A stretch of 64,000 nucleotides of DNA from assembly GCA_022799755.1 (NCBI GenBank), contig JAAWOU010000002.1:43454-107453 (forward strand). The letters run 5' to 3'. The stretch's first letter is position 1; every line of letters begins with the position of its first letter. This document shows positions 8,332-15,831 of the stretch, one piece after another. The stretch is from Lachnospiraceae bacterium (GTDB taxonomy: Bacteria > Bacillota > Clostridia > Lachnospirales > Lachnospiraceae). The notes beneath the pieces were generated by a model. That model made no database searches. It was not told the origin of the DNA and saw nothing but the letters and a program-made list of their open reading frames with translations. The translations under genes and the position numbers were made by a program.

Positions 8332-9051
8332 ATGGGCGAAGAATTAAATATGCCGCGGCATGTGGCGATTATATTGGACGGAAACGGCAGATGGGCCAAA
8401 GCCAAAGGGATGCCGCGCAACTACGGCCATGTGCAGGGGGCGAAGACCGTGGAGACCATCTGCGAGGACGCCTACCGGATGGGCATCCAATATCTGACGG
8501 TGTACGCGTTTTCCACGGAGAACTGGAATCGTCCCGATGACGAGGTGGACGCGCTGATGAAGCTGCTTCGGAATTATATGAAGACCTGCCTGAAGACCGC
8601 GGAGAAGAACCGCATGTGCGTCAGGGTGCTGGGAGAGAAATCCCGGCTGGACGAGGACATTCGAAAGAGGATTCTGGAGCTGGAGGAGGCCACGAAGTAC
8701 AACGACGGCCTGCATTTCCAGATAGCCATCAACTACGGGGGCAGGGACGAGATCGTGCGGGCCTCCAGGAAGATGGCGGCGGCCGTGGCGGAGGGAAAGC
8801 TTCTGCCGGAGGAGATCACGGAGGATACAGTGGGGCGCTATTTGGATACAGCGGGCATTCCGGAGCCGGATCTGCTGATCCGCACCTGCAACGAACAGCG
8901 GATCTCCAATTTCCTGCTGTGGCAGCTGGCTTACACGGAATTTTATTTTACGCCGGTACTGTGGCCGGATTTTACCAAAGAAGAATTGATAAAAGCTGTG
9001 GAAGCATATAATCATAGAGACAGAAAGTACGGCGGGCTGAAGCGGAGCTGA
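8332..9051 (+). CDS. uppS: Isoprenyl transferase (undecaprenyl diphosphate synthase)
   Basis: Condenses isopentenyl diphosphate onto farnesyl diphosphate to make the C55 lipid carrier for wall synthesis. The 239-residue protein has the cis-prenyltransferase motifs HVAIILDGNGRWAKAKG (catalytic Asp), YAFSTENWNRP, INYGGRDEI and DLLIRT followed by EQRISNFLLWQ. The start at 8332 is set by GGAGG five bases upstream; a longer frame from 8188 has no support. A 178-bp gap separates it from frr and contains a small stem-loop (arms 8285-8291 and 8301-8307) of unknown purpose. Asn-Glu replaces the common Gly-Glu in the RTxxEQR motif. Confidence 0.96.
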   Translation: MGEELNMPRHVAIILDGNGRWAKAKGMPRNYGHVQGAKTVETICEDAYRMGIQYLTVYAFSTENWNRPDDEVDALMKLLRNYMKTCLKTAEKNRMCVRVLGEKSRLDEDIRKRILELEEATKYNDGLHFQIAINYGGRDEIVRASRKMAAAVAEGKLLPEEITEDTVGRYLDTAGIPEPDLLIRTCNEQRISNFLLWQLAYTEFYFTPVLWPDFTKEELIKAVEAYNHRDRKYGGLKRS

Positions 9052-9134
9052 CAAAAAGGGCTCCGGGCGGAGTGCGGGCGCAGAAATGGGTTCCGAAAGA
9101 GTCGGGGCTGCCCGGACAGATAGGGGGATTGGTT

Positions 9135-9968
9135 ATGTTTTGGACCAGACTGGCAAGTGGTATAGTGTTGTTGATAATCGCTATAGGCTCCATAAGCTAT
9201 GGCAGAGCGCCGCTGGCAGCGCTTCTGTGCCTGGTCTCCCTGGCGGCCTTTCGGGAACTGACGAAAGCGCTGAAGTGCGCCGACGGGGAGAAATCCGGTA
9301 CCCGTATGCCGAACGGGCTGGAGTGGGCGGGTTTTTCGGGGATCGCGGCATATTATGCACTGCTGTATTTCGCGGGGGAGGACACGTTTCTGCTGATGTG
9401 CATTGTCGGGACATTCCTGGCGGTGATGTTCGTCTATGTGCTCGCCTTTCCGAAATACAGCGCGGATCAGGCAGTGGCGGCAGTGTTTTCCTTTCTGTAC
9501 GCGCCGGTGCTTCTGTCCTTTGTATACCGGACGAGGATGGCGCCTCAGGGCATCTATACTGTGTGGATGATCCTCATCAGCTCATGGGGCTGCGATACCT
9601 GCGCCTATGCGGTGGGGAAGCTGATAGGCAGGAAGAAGATTTTCCCGGCGCTGAGTCCCAAGAAATCCCTGGAGGGCTGTGTGGGCGGCGTGCTGGGGGC
9701 TGCTCTGCTGGGATGGCTGTACGGATTCTTCTTTGTGGAAAAGGCCTTTCCGGACCAGACAATCGCATGGATGATCGCGGTGATCTGCGCCGTAGGCGCG
9801 GTGATGAGCATGGCGGGCGATCTGGCGGCATCCGCCATCAAGCGGAATCACAATATCAAGGACTACGGAAAGCTGATACCGGGGCACGGCGGTATCATGG
9901 ACAGATTTGACAGTATGATCGTCACGGCGCCCATGACTTACTTTTTGACGCTGTTTATGCTGCTGTAA
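9135..9968 (+). CDS. cdsA: Phosphatidate cytidylyltransferase
   Basis: Makes CDP-diacylglycerol from phosphatidate and CTP for phospholipid synthesis. The 277-residue polytopic membrane protein ends with the family signature, visible as SAIKRNHNIKDYGKLIPGHG followed by GIMDRFDS, which holds the metal and substrate ligands. The start at 9135 follows GGGGGATTGGTT. It lies between uppS and dxr as in other Firmicutes. Confidence 0.96.
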   Translation: MFWTRLASGIVLLIIAIGSISYGRAPLAALLCLVSLAAFRELTKALKCADGEKSGTRMPNGLEWAGFSGIAAYYALLYFAGEDTFLLMCIVGTFLAVMFVYVLAFPKYSADQAVAAVFSFLYAPVLLSFVYRTRMAPQGIYTVWMILISSWGCDTCAYAVGKLIGRKKIFPALSPKKSLEGCVGGVLGAALLGWLYGFFFVEKAFPDQTIAWMIAVICAVGAVMSMAGDLAASAIKRNHNIKDYGKLIPGHGGIMDRFDSMIVTAPMTYFLTLFMLL

Positions 9969-9994
9969 CAGACTGGAAAGAGACAGGTATTCAT

Positions 9995-11200
9995 ATGAAA
10001 AACATAGCAATATTGGGATCCACCGGCTCCATCGGCACCCAGACGCTGGAAATCGTGAGAAATCATCCCGACCTGCGGGTGGTGGCGCTGGCTGCAGGCC
10101 GCAGCGTGGAGAAAATGGAGGAGCAGATCAGGGAATTTCATCCGCTGAAAGCGTGTATGTGGTCAGGGCAGGCTGCGGCGGATCTGCGGGCCCGTGTGGC
10201 GGATTTGGAGGTGGAGATTCTGGCGGGCATGGACGGCCTGCTGGAAATCGCGGTTTTGCCCCAGAGCCAGGTATTGGTGACGGCTATTGTGGGCATGATT
10301 GGTATCAGGCCCACCATCGCTGCCATTGAGGCCGGAAAAGATATCGCCCTGGCCAACAAGGAGACGCTGGTGACTGCCGGGCATATCATCATGCCCCTGG
10401 CTGAGAGACAGGGCGTGGAGATTCTGCCTGTGGACAGCGAACACAGCGCCATCTTCCAGTCACTGAACGGAGAGCTGGCAGGCAGAAGCGGGAGGCGAAG
10501 CGCCCTGTACCGGGAAATCGGCATCGAGAAGATTCTGCTGACCGCATCGGGAGGTCCCTTTCGGGGCAAGACCAAAAAAGAGCTTGAGAACATGTGCGCC
10601 CGGGACGCGCTAAAACATCCGAACTGGACCATGGGCCACAAGGTTACAATCGATTCCTCTACGCTGGTGAACAAGGGCCTGGAGGTCATGGAGGCGAAAT
10701 GGCTGTTCGGGGTGGAGCTGGACCGGATTCAGGTGGTGGTTCATCCCCAGAGCATCATTCACTCGGCGGTGCAGTACGAGGACGGCGCCATCATCGCGCA
10801 GATGGGCGTGCCGGACATGAAGCTTCCCATTCAGTACGCGCTTTTTTATCCAGGGAGACGGCCCATGGCGGGCAGGCGGGTGGATCTGTTTGAGCTGGGT
10901 CAGCTCACCTTTGAGAGGCCGGACACGGAGACTTTTCCCGGGCTGGCCCTGGCCTACCGGGCGGCGCAGGCAGGGGGCAGCATGCCCACTGTGTACAACG
11001 CGGCCAATGAAAAGGCGGTGGAGCTGTTTCTGAAAGGAGAGCTGTCCTACCCCGGAATCGCCCGGCTCATAGAGGAGGCCATGGAGCGGCATAAGGTCAT
11101 TGCAGACCCCACGGTGGCGGAGATCCTGGACACAGAGCAGGAGACCTACGGGTATCTCTCAGACAGACAGCCCGGCTCCGGCCGCAGGGGACGGATTTGA
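9995..11200 (+). CDS. dxr: 1-deoxy-D-xylulose-5-phosphate reductoisomerase
   Basis: Second enzyme of the MEP isoprenoid pathway, producing MEP with NADPH. The 401-residue protein starts with the dinucleotide fold ILGSTGSIGTQTLEIV. Active-site segments include ALANKETLVTAG, PVDSEHSAIFQ, LTASGGPFR, HPNWTMGHKVTIDSSTLVNK and NAANEKAV. It sits 26 bp after cdsA. This organism therefore uses the MEP route and feeds isoprenoid units to the neighbouring uppS product. Confidence 0.97.
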   Translation: MKNIAILGSTGSIGTQTLEIVRNHPDLRVVALAAGRSVEKMEEQIREFHPLKACMWSGQAAADLRARVADLEVEILAGMDGLLEIAVLPQSQVLVTAIVGMIGIRPTIAAIEAGKDIALANKETLVTAGHIIMPLAERQGVEILPVDSEHSAIFQSLNGELAGRSGRRSALYREIGIEKILLTASGGPFRGKTKKELENMCARDALKHPNWTMGHKVTIDSSTLVNKGLEVMEAKWLFGVELDRIQVVVHPQSIIHSAVQYEDGAIIAQMGVPDMKLPIQYALFYPGRRPMAGRRVDLFELGQLTFERPDTETFPGLALAYRAAQAGGSMPTVYNAANEKAVELFLKGELSYPGIARLIEEAMERHKVIADPTVAEILDTEQETYGYLSDRQPGSGRRGRI

Positions 11201-11250
11201 AACCGAAGATCTTTGAAATGCAATATGGACTTGGGAGGATTGACAGATAA

Positions 11251-12318
11251 ATGATGACTTTTATTTTGTTCATTGTGATATTCGGGGTGGTGGTCATAGC
11301 CCATGAATTCGGACATTTCCTGCTGGCCAAGGCAAACGGCATCCATGTGGTGGAGTTTGCCGTGGGCATGGGCCCCACTCTTTGGTCCGTTCCGAAAAAT
11401 GGCACGAAGTATTCGCTGAAGCTGTTCCCCATTGGGGGCGCCTGCATGTTCGAGGGCGAGGACGGACTGCTGACCAAGGAGGGGGAGGAGAGCGAGGGAT
11501 CTTTTCTGAAAGCCAGCGTGTGGAGCAGGATTTCCACGGTTCTGGCAGGGCCGGTCTTCAATTTCATCCTCGCGTTCGCCATCGCGCTGATCATGGTGAA
11601 CATGACGGGCATCATAGCGATTCGCGACCCCGTTGCCTCCAAGGTGGCGGAGGGCGGAGGCGCCCAGGCGGCCGGACTTATGGATGGGGACCGGATCCTG
11701 TCCATCAACGGCGAGAAAGTGCGGCTGTTTAGTGAGATTCCCCTCTATATGCAGACATCCTACACAGGCGGCGATCTGGAAGTGGTCTATGAGCGGGACG
11801 GCAATGCGTATACGGCCGTGATAACGCCTCAGCAGGACGCCACAACCGGAATTTACCTGCTGGGGATATCCAATGACGCGTTTCTGCAGCCCAAAGGGGT
11901 GGAGACCTTTAAATACGCCTGGTATGAGATGCGCTATTCCGTAAAAGCCACCTATAAGAGCCTGGGAATGATATTCCGGGGCCGGGTCAGCCGCCAGGAT
12001 ATCGCCGGGCCTGTGGGCATTGCGGTGAATGTGGTGGGCAAGACCTACGATGAGGCCAAGGAGTACGGCTGGCAGAGCGTGCTGCTGAGCATGCTGAACA
12101 TCACCCTGATGCTGTCGGTGAACCTGGGAATCCTGAATCTACTGCCGGTGCCTGCGCTGGACGGGGGCAGGCTGGTATTTCTGCTGCTGGAGGTCATCCG
12201 GGGGAAGCCTGTGCCGCCGGAGAAAGAGGGCATGATTCACTTCGTGGGGCTTATGTTCTTTATGGTGCTGATGGTGGTGATTTTCTTCAATGATCTGTCC
12301 AATATTTTTATGAAATAA
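11251..12318 (+). CDS. rseP: RIP metalloprotease (site-2 protease)
   Basis: An intramembrane zinc protease of 355 residues that cleaves anti-sigma factors or signal-peptide remnants in the membrane. The zinc site HEFGH lies at residues 18-22, and LLPVPALDGGRL near residue 300 supplies the third ligand. One PDZ domain (about 115-200) carries SKVAEGGGAQAAGLMDGD. The start follows GGGAGG. It closes the conserved uppS-cdsA-dxr-rseP series; ispG, often next, is missing. Confidence 0.96.
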   Translation: MMTFILFIVIFGVVVIAHEFGHFLLAKANGIHVVEFAVGMGPTLWSVPKNGTKYSLKLFPIGGACMFEGEDGLLTKEGEESEGSFLKASVWSRISTVLAGPVFNFILAFAIALIMVNMTGIIAIRDPVASKVAEGGGAQAAGLMDGDRILSINGEKVRLFSEIPLYMQTSYTGGDLEVVYERDGNAYTAVITPQQDATTGIYLLGISNDAFLQPKGVETFKYAWYEMRYSVKATYKSLGMIFRGRVSRQDIAGPVGIAVNVVGKTYDEAKEYGWQSVLLSMLNITLMLSVNLGILNLLPVPALDGGRLVFLLLEVIRGKPVPPEKEGMIHFVGLMFFMVLMVVIFFNDLSNIFMK

Positions 12319-12343
12319 CAGGGCGGATTTCGCGTTCGGAGGA

Positions 12344-12404
12344 GGCGGGAAAGGCAGCGGCATATGCCATGGGAACCCTTTTCCGCCCGGGACCGAAAGC
12401 TTTT
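12344..12404 (+). terminator. Possible terminator after rseP
   Basis: An 11-bp stem (12344-12354 with 12377-12387, one G-T pair) is followed about 12 bases later by a run of six T. The distance to the T-run is larger than ideal, so this is tentative. The rest of the 230-bp gap before the kinase gene shows nothing clear. Confidence 0.35.
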
Positions 12405-12550
12405 TTCTATCAATTTCAACTAAGGCTCTCTGTCGGGGAGGGCTGTCATGAATTCTGAGCTGTAATCGGATTTTTCACATTTTTCAGACAAGCAATTATG
12501 ACATGCATGTATCTGGGCATTTGTCTGCGCACTGAGATGGGGGCTTGCAT

Positions 12551-13435
12551 ATGAAATACGAGAGGCTGGACCGCAGAGGCAGGGAGCGGTATCTGGACAG
12601 GGTCGTGCTGGCCGGGCGGGGGTATGTGCGCCGCAGGCTTTTGGGACAGGGAGCGTTTTCGGACGTGTACTGCGTGGAGGAGGCGGAAAGCGGCAGGCGG
12701 TATGCCTGCAAGATCAGCGCCCGGGCAGGAATGCTGGAGCGGGAGGCGCGGACGCTGGCGGGACTGCGGCATCCCCTGTATCCGGAATTCGCGGCGTTCT
12801 GGAGAGAGGGGGAGCTGGGAATCCTGCTTCGGGAGTATGTGCAGGGGGACAGCCTGGAGGAAATGCTGAAACGGCGGCGCTTTTCCCCGGTTCAGACAGT
12901 GCGGACGGGTCTTTCGCTGGCTGAGGGACTTCTGTATCTACATGAGCTGCCGGAGAGACTGTTGTTTCGGGACGTGAAGCCTGCCAATGTGATCGTCACG
13001 GAGGACGGAGGGATCAAGCTTATCGATCTGGGCTGTGTCTGCTCCATGGCCGGGGAAGTTGCGTCCCGCGCCGGGTCCCCGGGCTTTGCCCCGCCGGAAC
13101 AGCTCAATGGCACGCGGCTTCTGACGCCGTCCTGCGACGTGTACGGATTGGGAAAGACGCTGGAGGCCATGCTGGGGCAGGAACGCCGGGGCCGGCGGCA
13201 CACCGGCGCCTGGCAGCAGGGAGGACAAAGGAGAATCGGAAGATCCTGCCCGGGACCGGGGAGGGTGATATGGCCGGGCGGCGGCCGGGGAATATCGGCG
13301 CACCCACGGGCAAGACAGCGGGCGCAGGCGCAAAAAAAGCTCCTCCGGATACTGAGGAACTGTACCCGGGAGGAGGCGGCAGAGCGCATGGCGGATATGA
13401 GGAGAGTCATGGAGGCATTTGCACGGATCCTGTAG
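12551..13435 (+). CDS. Small Ser/Thr protein kinase-like protein
   Basis: A 294-residue Hanks-type kinase. Visible elements are the Gly loop LLGQGAFSDVY, the Lys in YACKIS, the catalytic loop LLFRDVKPANVIV (Phe replaces His of HRD), the metal motif as DLG instead of DFG, and GFAPPEQ in place of APE. The C-lobe is short and contains about 60 Gly/Arg/Pro-rich residues before a final helix. There is no transmembrane segment and no PASTA domain, so it is not the usual PrkC. All catalytic residues remain, so activity is likely. Start chosen at the ATG after GGGGGCTTGCAT. It converges with the MgtC-like gene, with only 6 bp between stops. Confidence 0.8.
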   Translation: MKYERLDRRGRERYLDRVVLAGRGYVRRRLLGQGAFSDVYCVEEAESGRRYACKISARAGMLEREARTLAGLRHPLYPEFAAFWREGELGILLREYVQGDSLEEMLKRRRFSPVQTVRTGLSLAEGLLYLHELPERLLFRDVKPANVIVTEDGGIKLIDLGCVCSMAGEVASRAGSPGFAPPEQLNGTRLLTPSCDVYGLGKTLEAMLGQERRGRRHTGAWQQGGQRRIGRSCPGPGRVIWPGGGRGISAHPRARQRAQAQKKLLRILRNCTREEAAERMADMRRVMEAFARIL

Positions 13436-13441
13436 GCTCTC

Positions 13442-14137
13442 TCAAAGCGCTTTCATCAGAAGCACTCCGTCCAGAGCGCCGTAAGTCTCTACGACCTGTA
13501 TGTAGTCGATGGCTTCGGGAAAGTGCATCACCATGGTGGCGGACACCGCGCAATCCTTATCCGCAGGATTGGAGCGGCTCATCTCCAGGTTCGTAATGGT
13601 GCAGCCTTTCTCCCCCGCCAGGGTCATGAACGCGCTCAGGGCGCTTAATTTGGTGAATTCCACATAGAGGGGAACGGTTTTGGCATGGGTCTGGAGTCTT
13701 CTGTCCACGAAGCGCAGAATCTGGATCGAGATCCAGAGAGCGGCGAAGCAGACCACGGCTCCCGAGTAAAAGCCTGCGCCCAGCGCCAGGCCGATGCAGG
13801 CCACGGCCCAGAGTCCGGCCGCAGTGGTCAGCCCCTTTACCTGATTCTGCCTGGTGACCAGTATGGTGCCTGCGCCCAGAAAACCGATGCCGCTGACCAC
13901 CTGGGCACCGATGCGGCTGGCATCGGAGGAGCCCGTGATATCCGTCACATAGATTCCCACCATCATGGCCAGGGCGGAGCCCAGACACACCACCATATAG
14001 GTGCGGAATCCCGCGGGCAGATGCTTTTTCTCGCGCCCATACCCCAGGACACCGCCGAACACCATGGCGAGAAACAAACGGACCAGAACGGAGAAAAAGT
14101 TGAGTTCATACAGTATCTGGCAGAGCATGTTTATCAT
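13442..14137 (-). CDS. MgtC/SapB-family membrane protein
   Basis: A 231-residue protein with four or five hydrophobic helices in the first 140 residues, including LAMVFGGVLGYGREKK and the family core SGIGFLGAGTILVTR and GLTTAAGLWAVACIGLALGAG. A cytoplasmic ACT-like domain of about 80 residues follows. Members act in low-magnesium or acid adaptation, in some species by inhibiting the ATP synthase; the role here is not known. It is monocistronic on the minus strand. Confidence 0.88.
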   Translation of the reverse strand: MINMLCQILYELNFFSVLVRLFLAMVFGGVLGYGREKKHLPAGFRTYMVVCLGSALAMMVGIYVTDITGSSDASRIGAQVVSGIGFLGAGTILVTRQNQVKGLTTAAGLWAVACIGLALGAGFYSGAVVCFAALWISIQILRFVDRRLQTHAKTVPLYVEFTKLSALSAFMTLAGEKGCTITNLEMSRSNPADKDCAVSATMVMHFPEAIDYIQVVETYGALDGVLLMKAL

Positions 14138-14193
14138 TTGTAACCCTTCCTTAAACTTTTATGATATTCCGATGACGCATGCGTCTTAATTTC

Positions 14194-14218
14194 CCGGCAT
14201 CCGGCGTTCGTATGCCGG
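14194..14218. other. Stem-loop between two minus-strand genes
   Basis: CCGGCAT at 14194 pairs with ATGCCGG at 14212 and is followed on the plus strand by a T-rich stretch. Genes on both sides read minus, where no T-run follows, so it does not fit a terminator for them. Confidence 0.35.
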
Positions 14219-14266
14219 TTCCTTTTGCTTTTCTTATTCTATTATGAGACCGGAGGCAAAGCAAGT

Positions 14267-15130
14267 CTAATGCAATTTATCGTCCGGTAAAAGCTTTGCC
14301 AAAAACTTCGCCGCCTCCGCATACAAAACCGGCGAGGTCTGCGGATATGTAAGCTCCTGGGGGAGCGTGTCAAACAGCCCGGTCTCTCTTATTTCGCTTT
14401 CGGGAAGCTCACCCGGTGAGCGGACCACCGCAAGGAAGACCATTCCGTTTGAGCAGTCCCGGGAGTTGAACCCCCAATAGTCGCACACGGGATAAATGCG
14501 GGCATCCCTGATACCGCTTTCCTCAAAAAGCTCACGCTTCGCGCATTCGAGAGGCGTTTCGCCCTCTTCGATGTGACCGCCCTGGGTTTCCCAAGTGCTG
14601 CGATCCCTGTGCCTTGAGAGGAGCCATTTGCCCTGATACCAGGTACAGACAACCGTGTACTTATATTGCGCAAGGGAGTCGAGCGGATAAACTCTGCATC
14701 GGAGGTCCCGGCGGAGAGGTTTGGGATCAACCGCCGAAGCATTGGGATCAATACCCAGCTCCCTGCATTTTTCCATGGCAAGGTCGTGACCCTGCAAGGC
14801 CGCCTTTCGATACCAAAAGACCGCCTGCTCCATATCCCGCTCCACGCCTGTGGCATCCTCGTAAAACCAGGCGAGATTATACTGGCCGTCACGATCTCCG
14901 TGGTGGGCGGCTCTGCGAGTCCAATAAACCGCTTTTTCAAGGTCTTTCTCTGTGCCCAGACCGTCGTAATAGAAATACCCGACCTGACACTCGGCCAGAG
15001 GATAACCCTGCCTGGCGAGAGCCAGATGTCCCTCAAAGCATTTTTGGTACTGCCGTGTTTGAAAATATTTTTTGATCAGCTCGTTGCAGATCTGGAGCTC
15101 TCTGCAGGGCTTGTAGTATTGTTCTGACAT
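14267..15130 (-). CDS. Sel1-repeat / Nudix hydrolase fusion
   Basis: A 287-residue cytoplasmic protein. Residues about 45-125 contain two Sel1-like repeats (YFYYDGLGTEKDLEKAVYWT and NLAWFYEDATGVERDMEQAV). Residues 155-280 form a Nudix domain with a complete Nudix box: G185, E191, then RELFEESGI at 199-207. It should hydrolyse a nucleoside diphosphate-linked compound, with the Sel1 part as a protein-binding module. The start at 15130 was chosen because a strong promoter with its -10 at 15160-15155 makes every longer start impossible. The ATG at 15142 is an alternative. Confidence 0.85.
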   Translation of the reverse strand: MSEQYYKPCRELQICNELIKKYFQTRQYQKCFEGHLALARQGYPLAECQVGYFYYDGLGTEKDLEKAVYWTRRAAHHGDRDGQYNLAWFYEDATGVERDMEQAVFWYRKAALQGHDLAMEKCRELGIDPNASAVDPKPLRRDLRCRVYPLDSLAQYKYTVVCTWYQGKWLLSRHRDRSTWETQGGHIEEGETPLECAKRELFEESGIRDARIYPVCDYWGFNSRDCSNGMVFLAVVRSPGELPESEIRETGLFDTLPQELTYPQTSPVLYAEAAKFLAKLLPDDKLH

Positions 15131-15154
15131 TACGTTCACCATGCTTTCATGCCT

Positions 15155-15184
15155 ATTATAACATGAGTCCCCTCTTTCTGTCAG
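15155..15184 (-). promoter_or_regulatory. Promoter of the Sel1-Nudix gene
   Basis: On the minus strand: CTGACA at 15184-15179, an 18-bp spacer and a perfect TATAAT at 15160-15155. The leader to the start codon is very short (about 18 bases). Confidence 0.7.
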
Positions 15185-15241
15185 CCCTCTTTTTATGCCG
15201 TGATAACGGATGCCCGCTTTATTACTGTTTGCGGCTTCGCT

Positions 15242-15264
15242 GCTCACAGCAACGTGATACACAC
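15242..15264 (+). repeat. Dispersed 23-bp repeat, copy 1
   Basis: This 23-bp stretch (core CAGCAACGTGATAC) recurs exactly, in inverted orientation, at 56203-56225. Both copies lie between genes. The rest of the 317-bp gap 15131-15447 holds the two divergent promoters and an operator. Confidence 0.75.
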
Positions 15265-15374
15265 ATACAAAAGAATGCAAAATGCGCAACGATGCGGTCC
15301 TGGAGCTTGAGGGATACGGACCGTGCCTGGAGGGAAGTTTGGGAACGAGTTTGGGAAAGAAACAGAATTTTGAG

Positions 15375-15403
15375 TTGACAAAGCAGAAATGGAAATGTAT
15401 AAT
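15375..15403 (+). promoter_or_regulatory. Promoter of the BlaI/BlaR1-type operon
   Basis: Perfect consensus: TTGACA at 15375-15380, a 17-bp spacer and TATAAT at 15398-15403. Confidence 0.85.
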
Positions 15404-15413
15404 TTAACTGTGT

Positions 15414-15423
15414 TACAAGTGTA
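15414..15423. promoter_or_regulatory. BlaI/MecI-type operator
   Basis: TACAAGTGTA contains the TACA/TGTA half-sites used by BlaI/MecI repressors, with 2 bp between them. It lies at the expected transcription start, so autorepression by the first gene is likely. Confidence 0.6.
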
Positions 15424-15447
15424 GAACGGAGAGGGGGAAAAGGAATC

Positions 15448-15831
15448 ATGAGGACAGTCAATTTTAAGATTTCCGACGCAGAACTTGAGGTAATGAGAAT
15501 TCTCTGGCGGGAGAAACAGGCGGTATCTTTCGGCGATATCCGCACAGAACTGAGCGAAAAAACAGGCTGGGAGAAATCCACCATTGCAACACTTATAAGA
15601 CGCCTGCAGAAAAAAGGCGCTGTTTCGGTTCGGGAGAAAGAGGTTCATTACTATATGCCGAATCTGACAAAAGAAGACTATATGATGCAAAAGAAGAGGA
15701 GCCTGATAGACAAGCTTTATGACGGCAGTACAAAGAATTTTGTTGCGGCCCTCTGCCAGAGCGGGGAACTTACGGAAGCGGATATCGATGAACTGAAAAT
15801 GTATTTCCAAATGGGGGGCGGGAATAAATGA
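15448..15831 (+). CDS. BlaI/MecI-family repressor
   Basis: A 127-residue winged-helix repressor. The N-terminal DNA-binding part has ISDAELEVMRILWREK and WEKSTIATLIRRLQKKGAV, and the C-terminal helices mediate dimerisation and carry the proteolysis site in the family. It is coupled by an ATGA overlap to the metalloprotease sensor gene, the usual blaI-blaR1 layout. There is no beta-lactamase gene nearby, so the regulon is unknown. Confidence 0.92.
   Translation: MRTVNFKISDAELEVMRILWREKQAVSFGDIRTELSEKTGWEKSTIATLIRRLQKKGAVSVREKEVHYYMPNLTKEDYMMQKKRSLIDKLYDGSTKNFVAALCQSGELTEADIDELKMYFQMGGGNK

Noticed and set aside
14194-14218. Stem-loop as terminator of a plus-strand gene
   Set aside because: No plus-strand gene ends upstream; the adjacent genes read minus, where no T-run follows.
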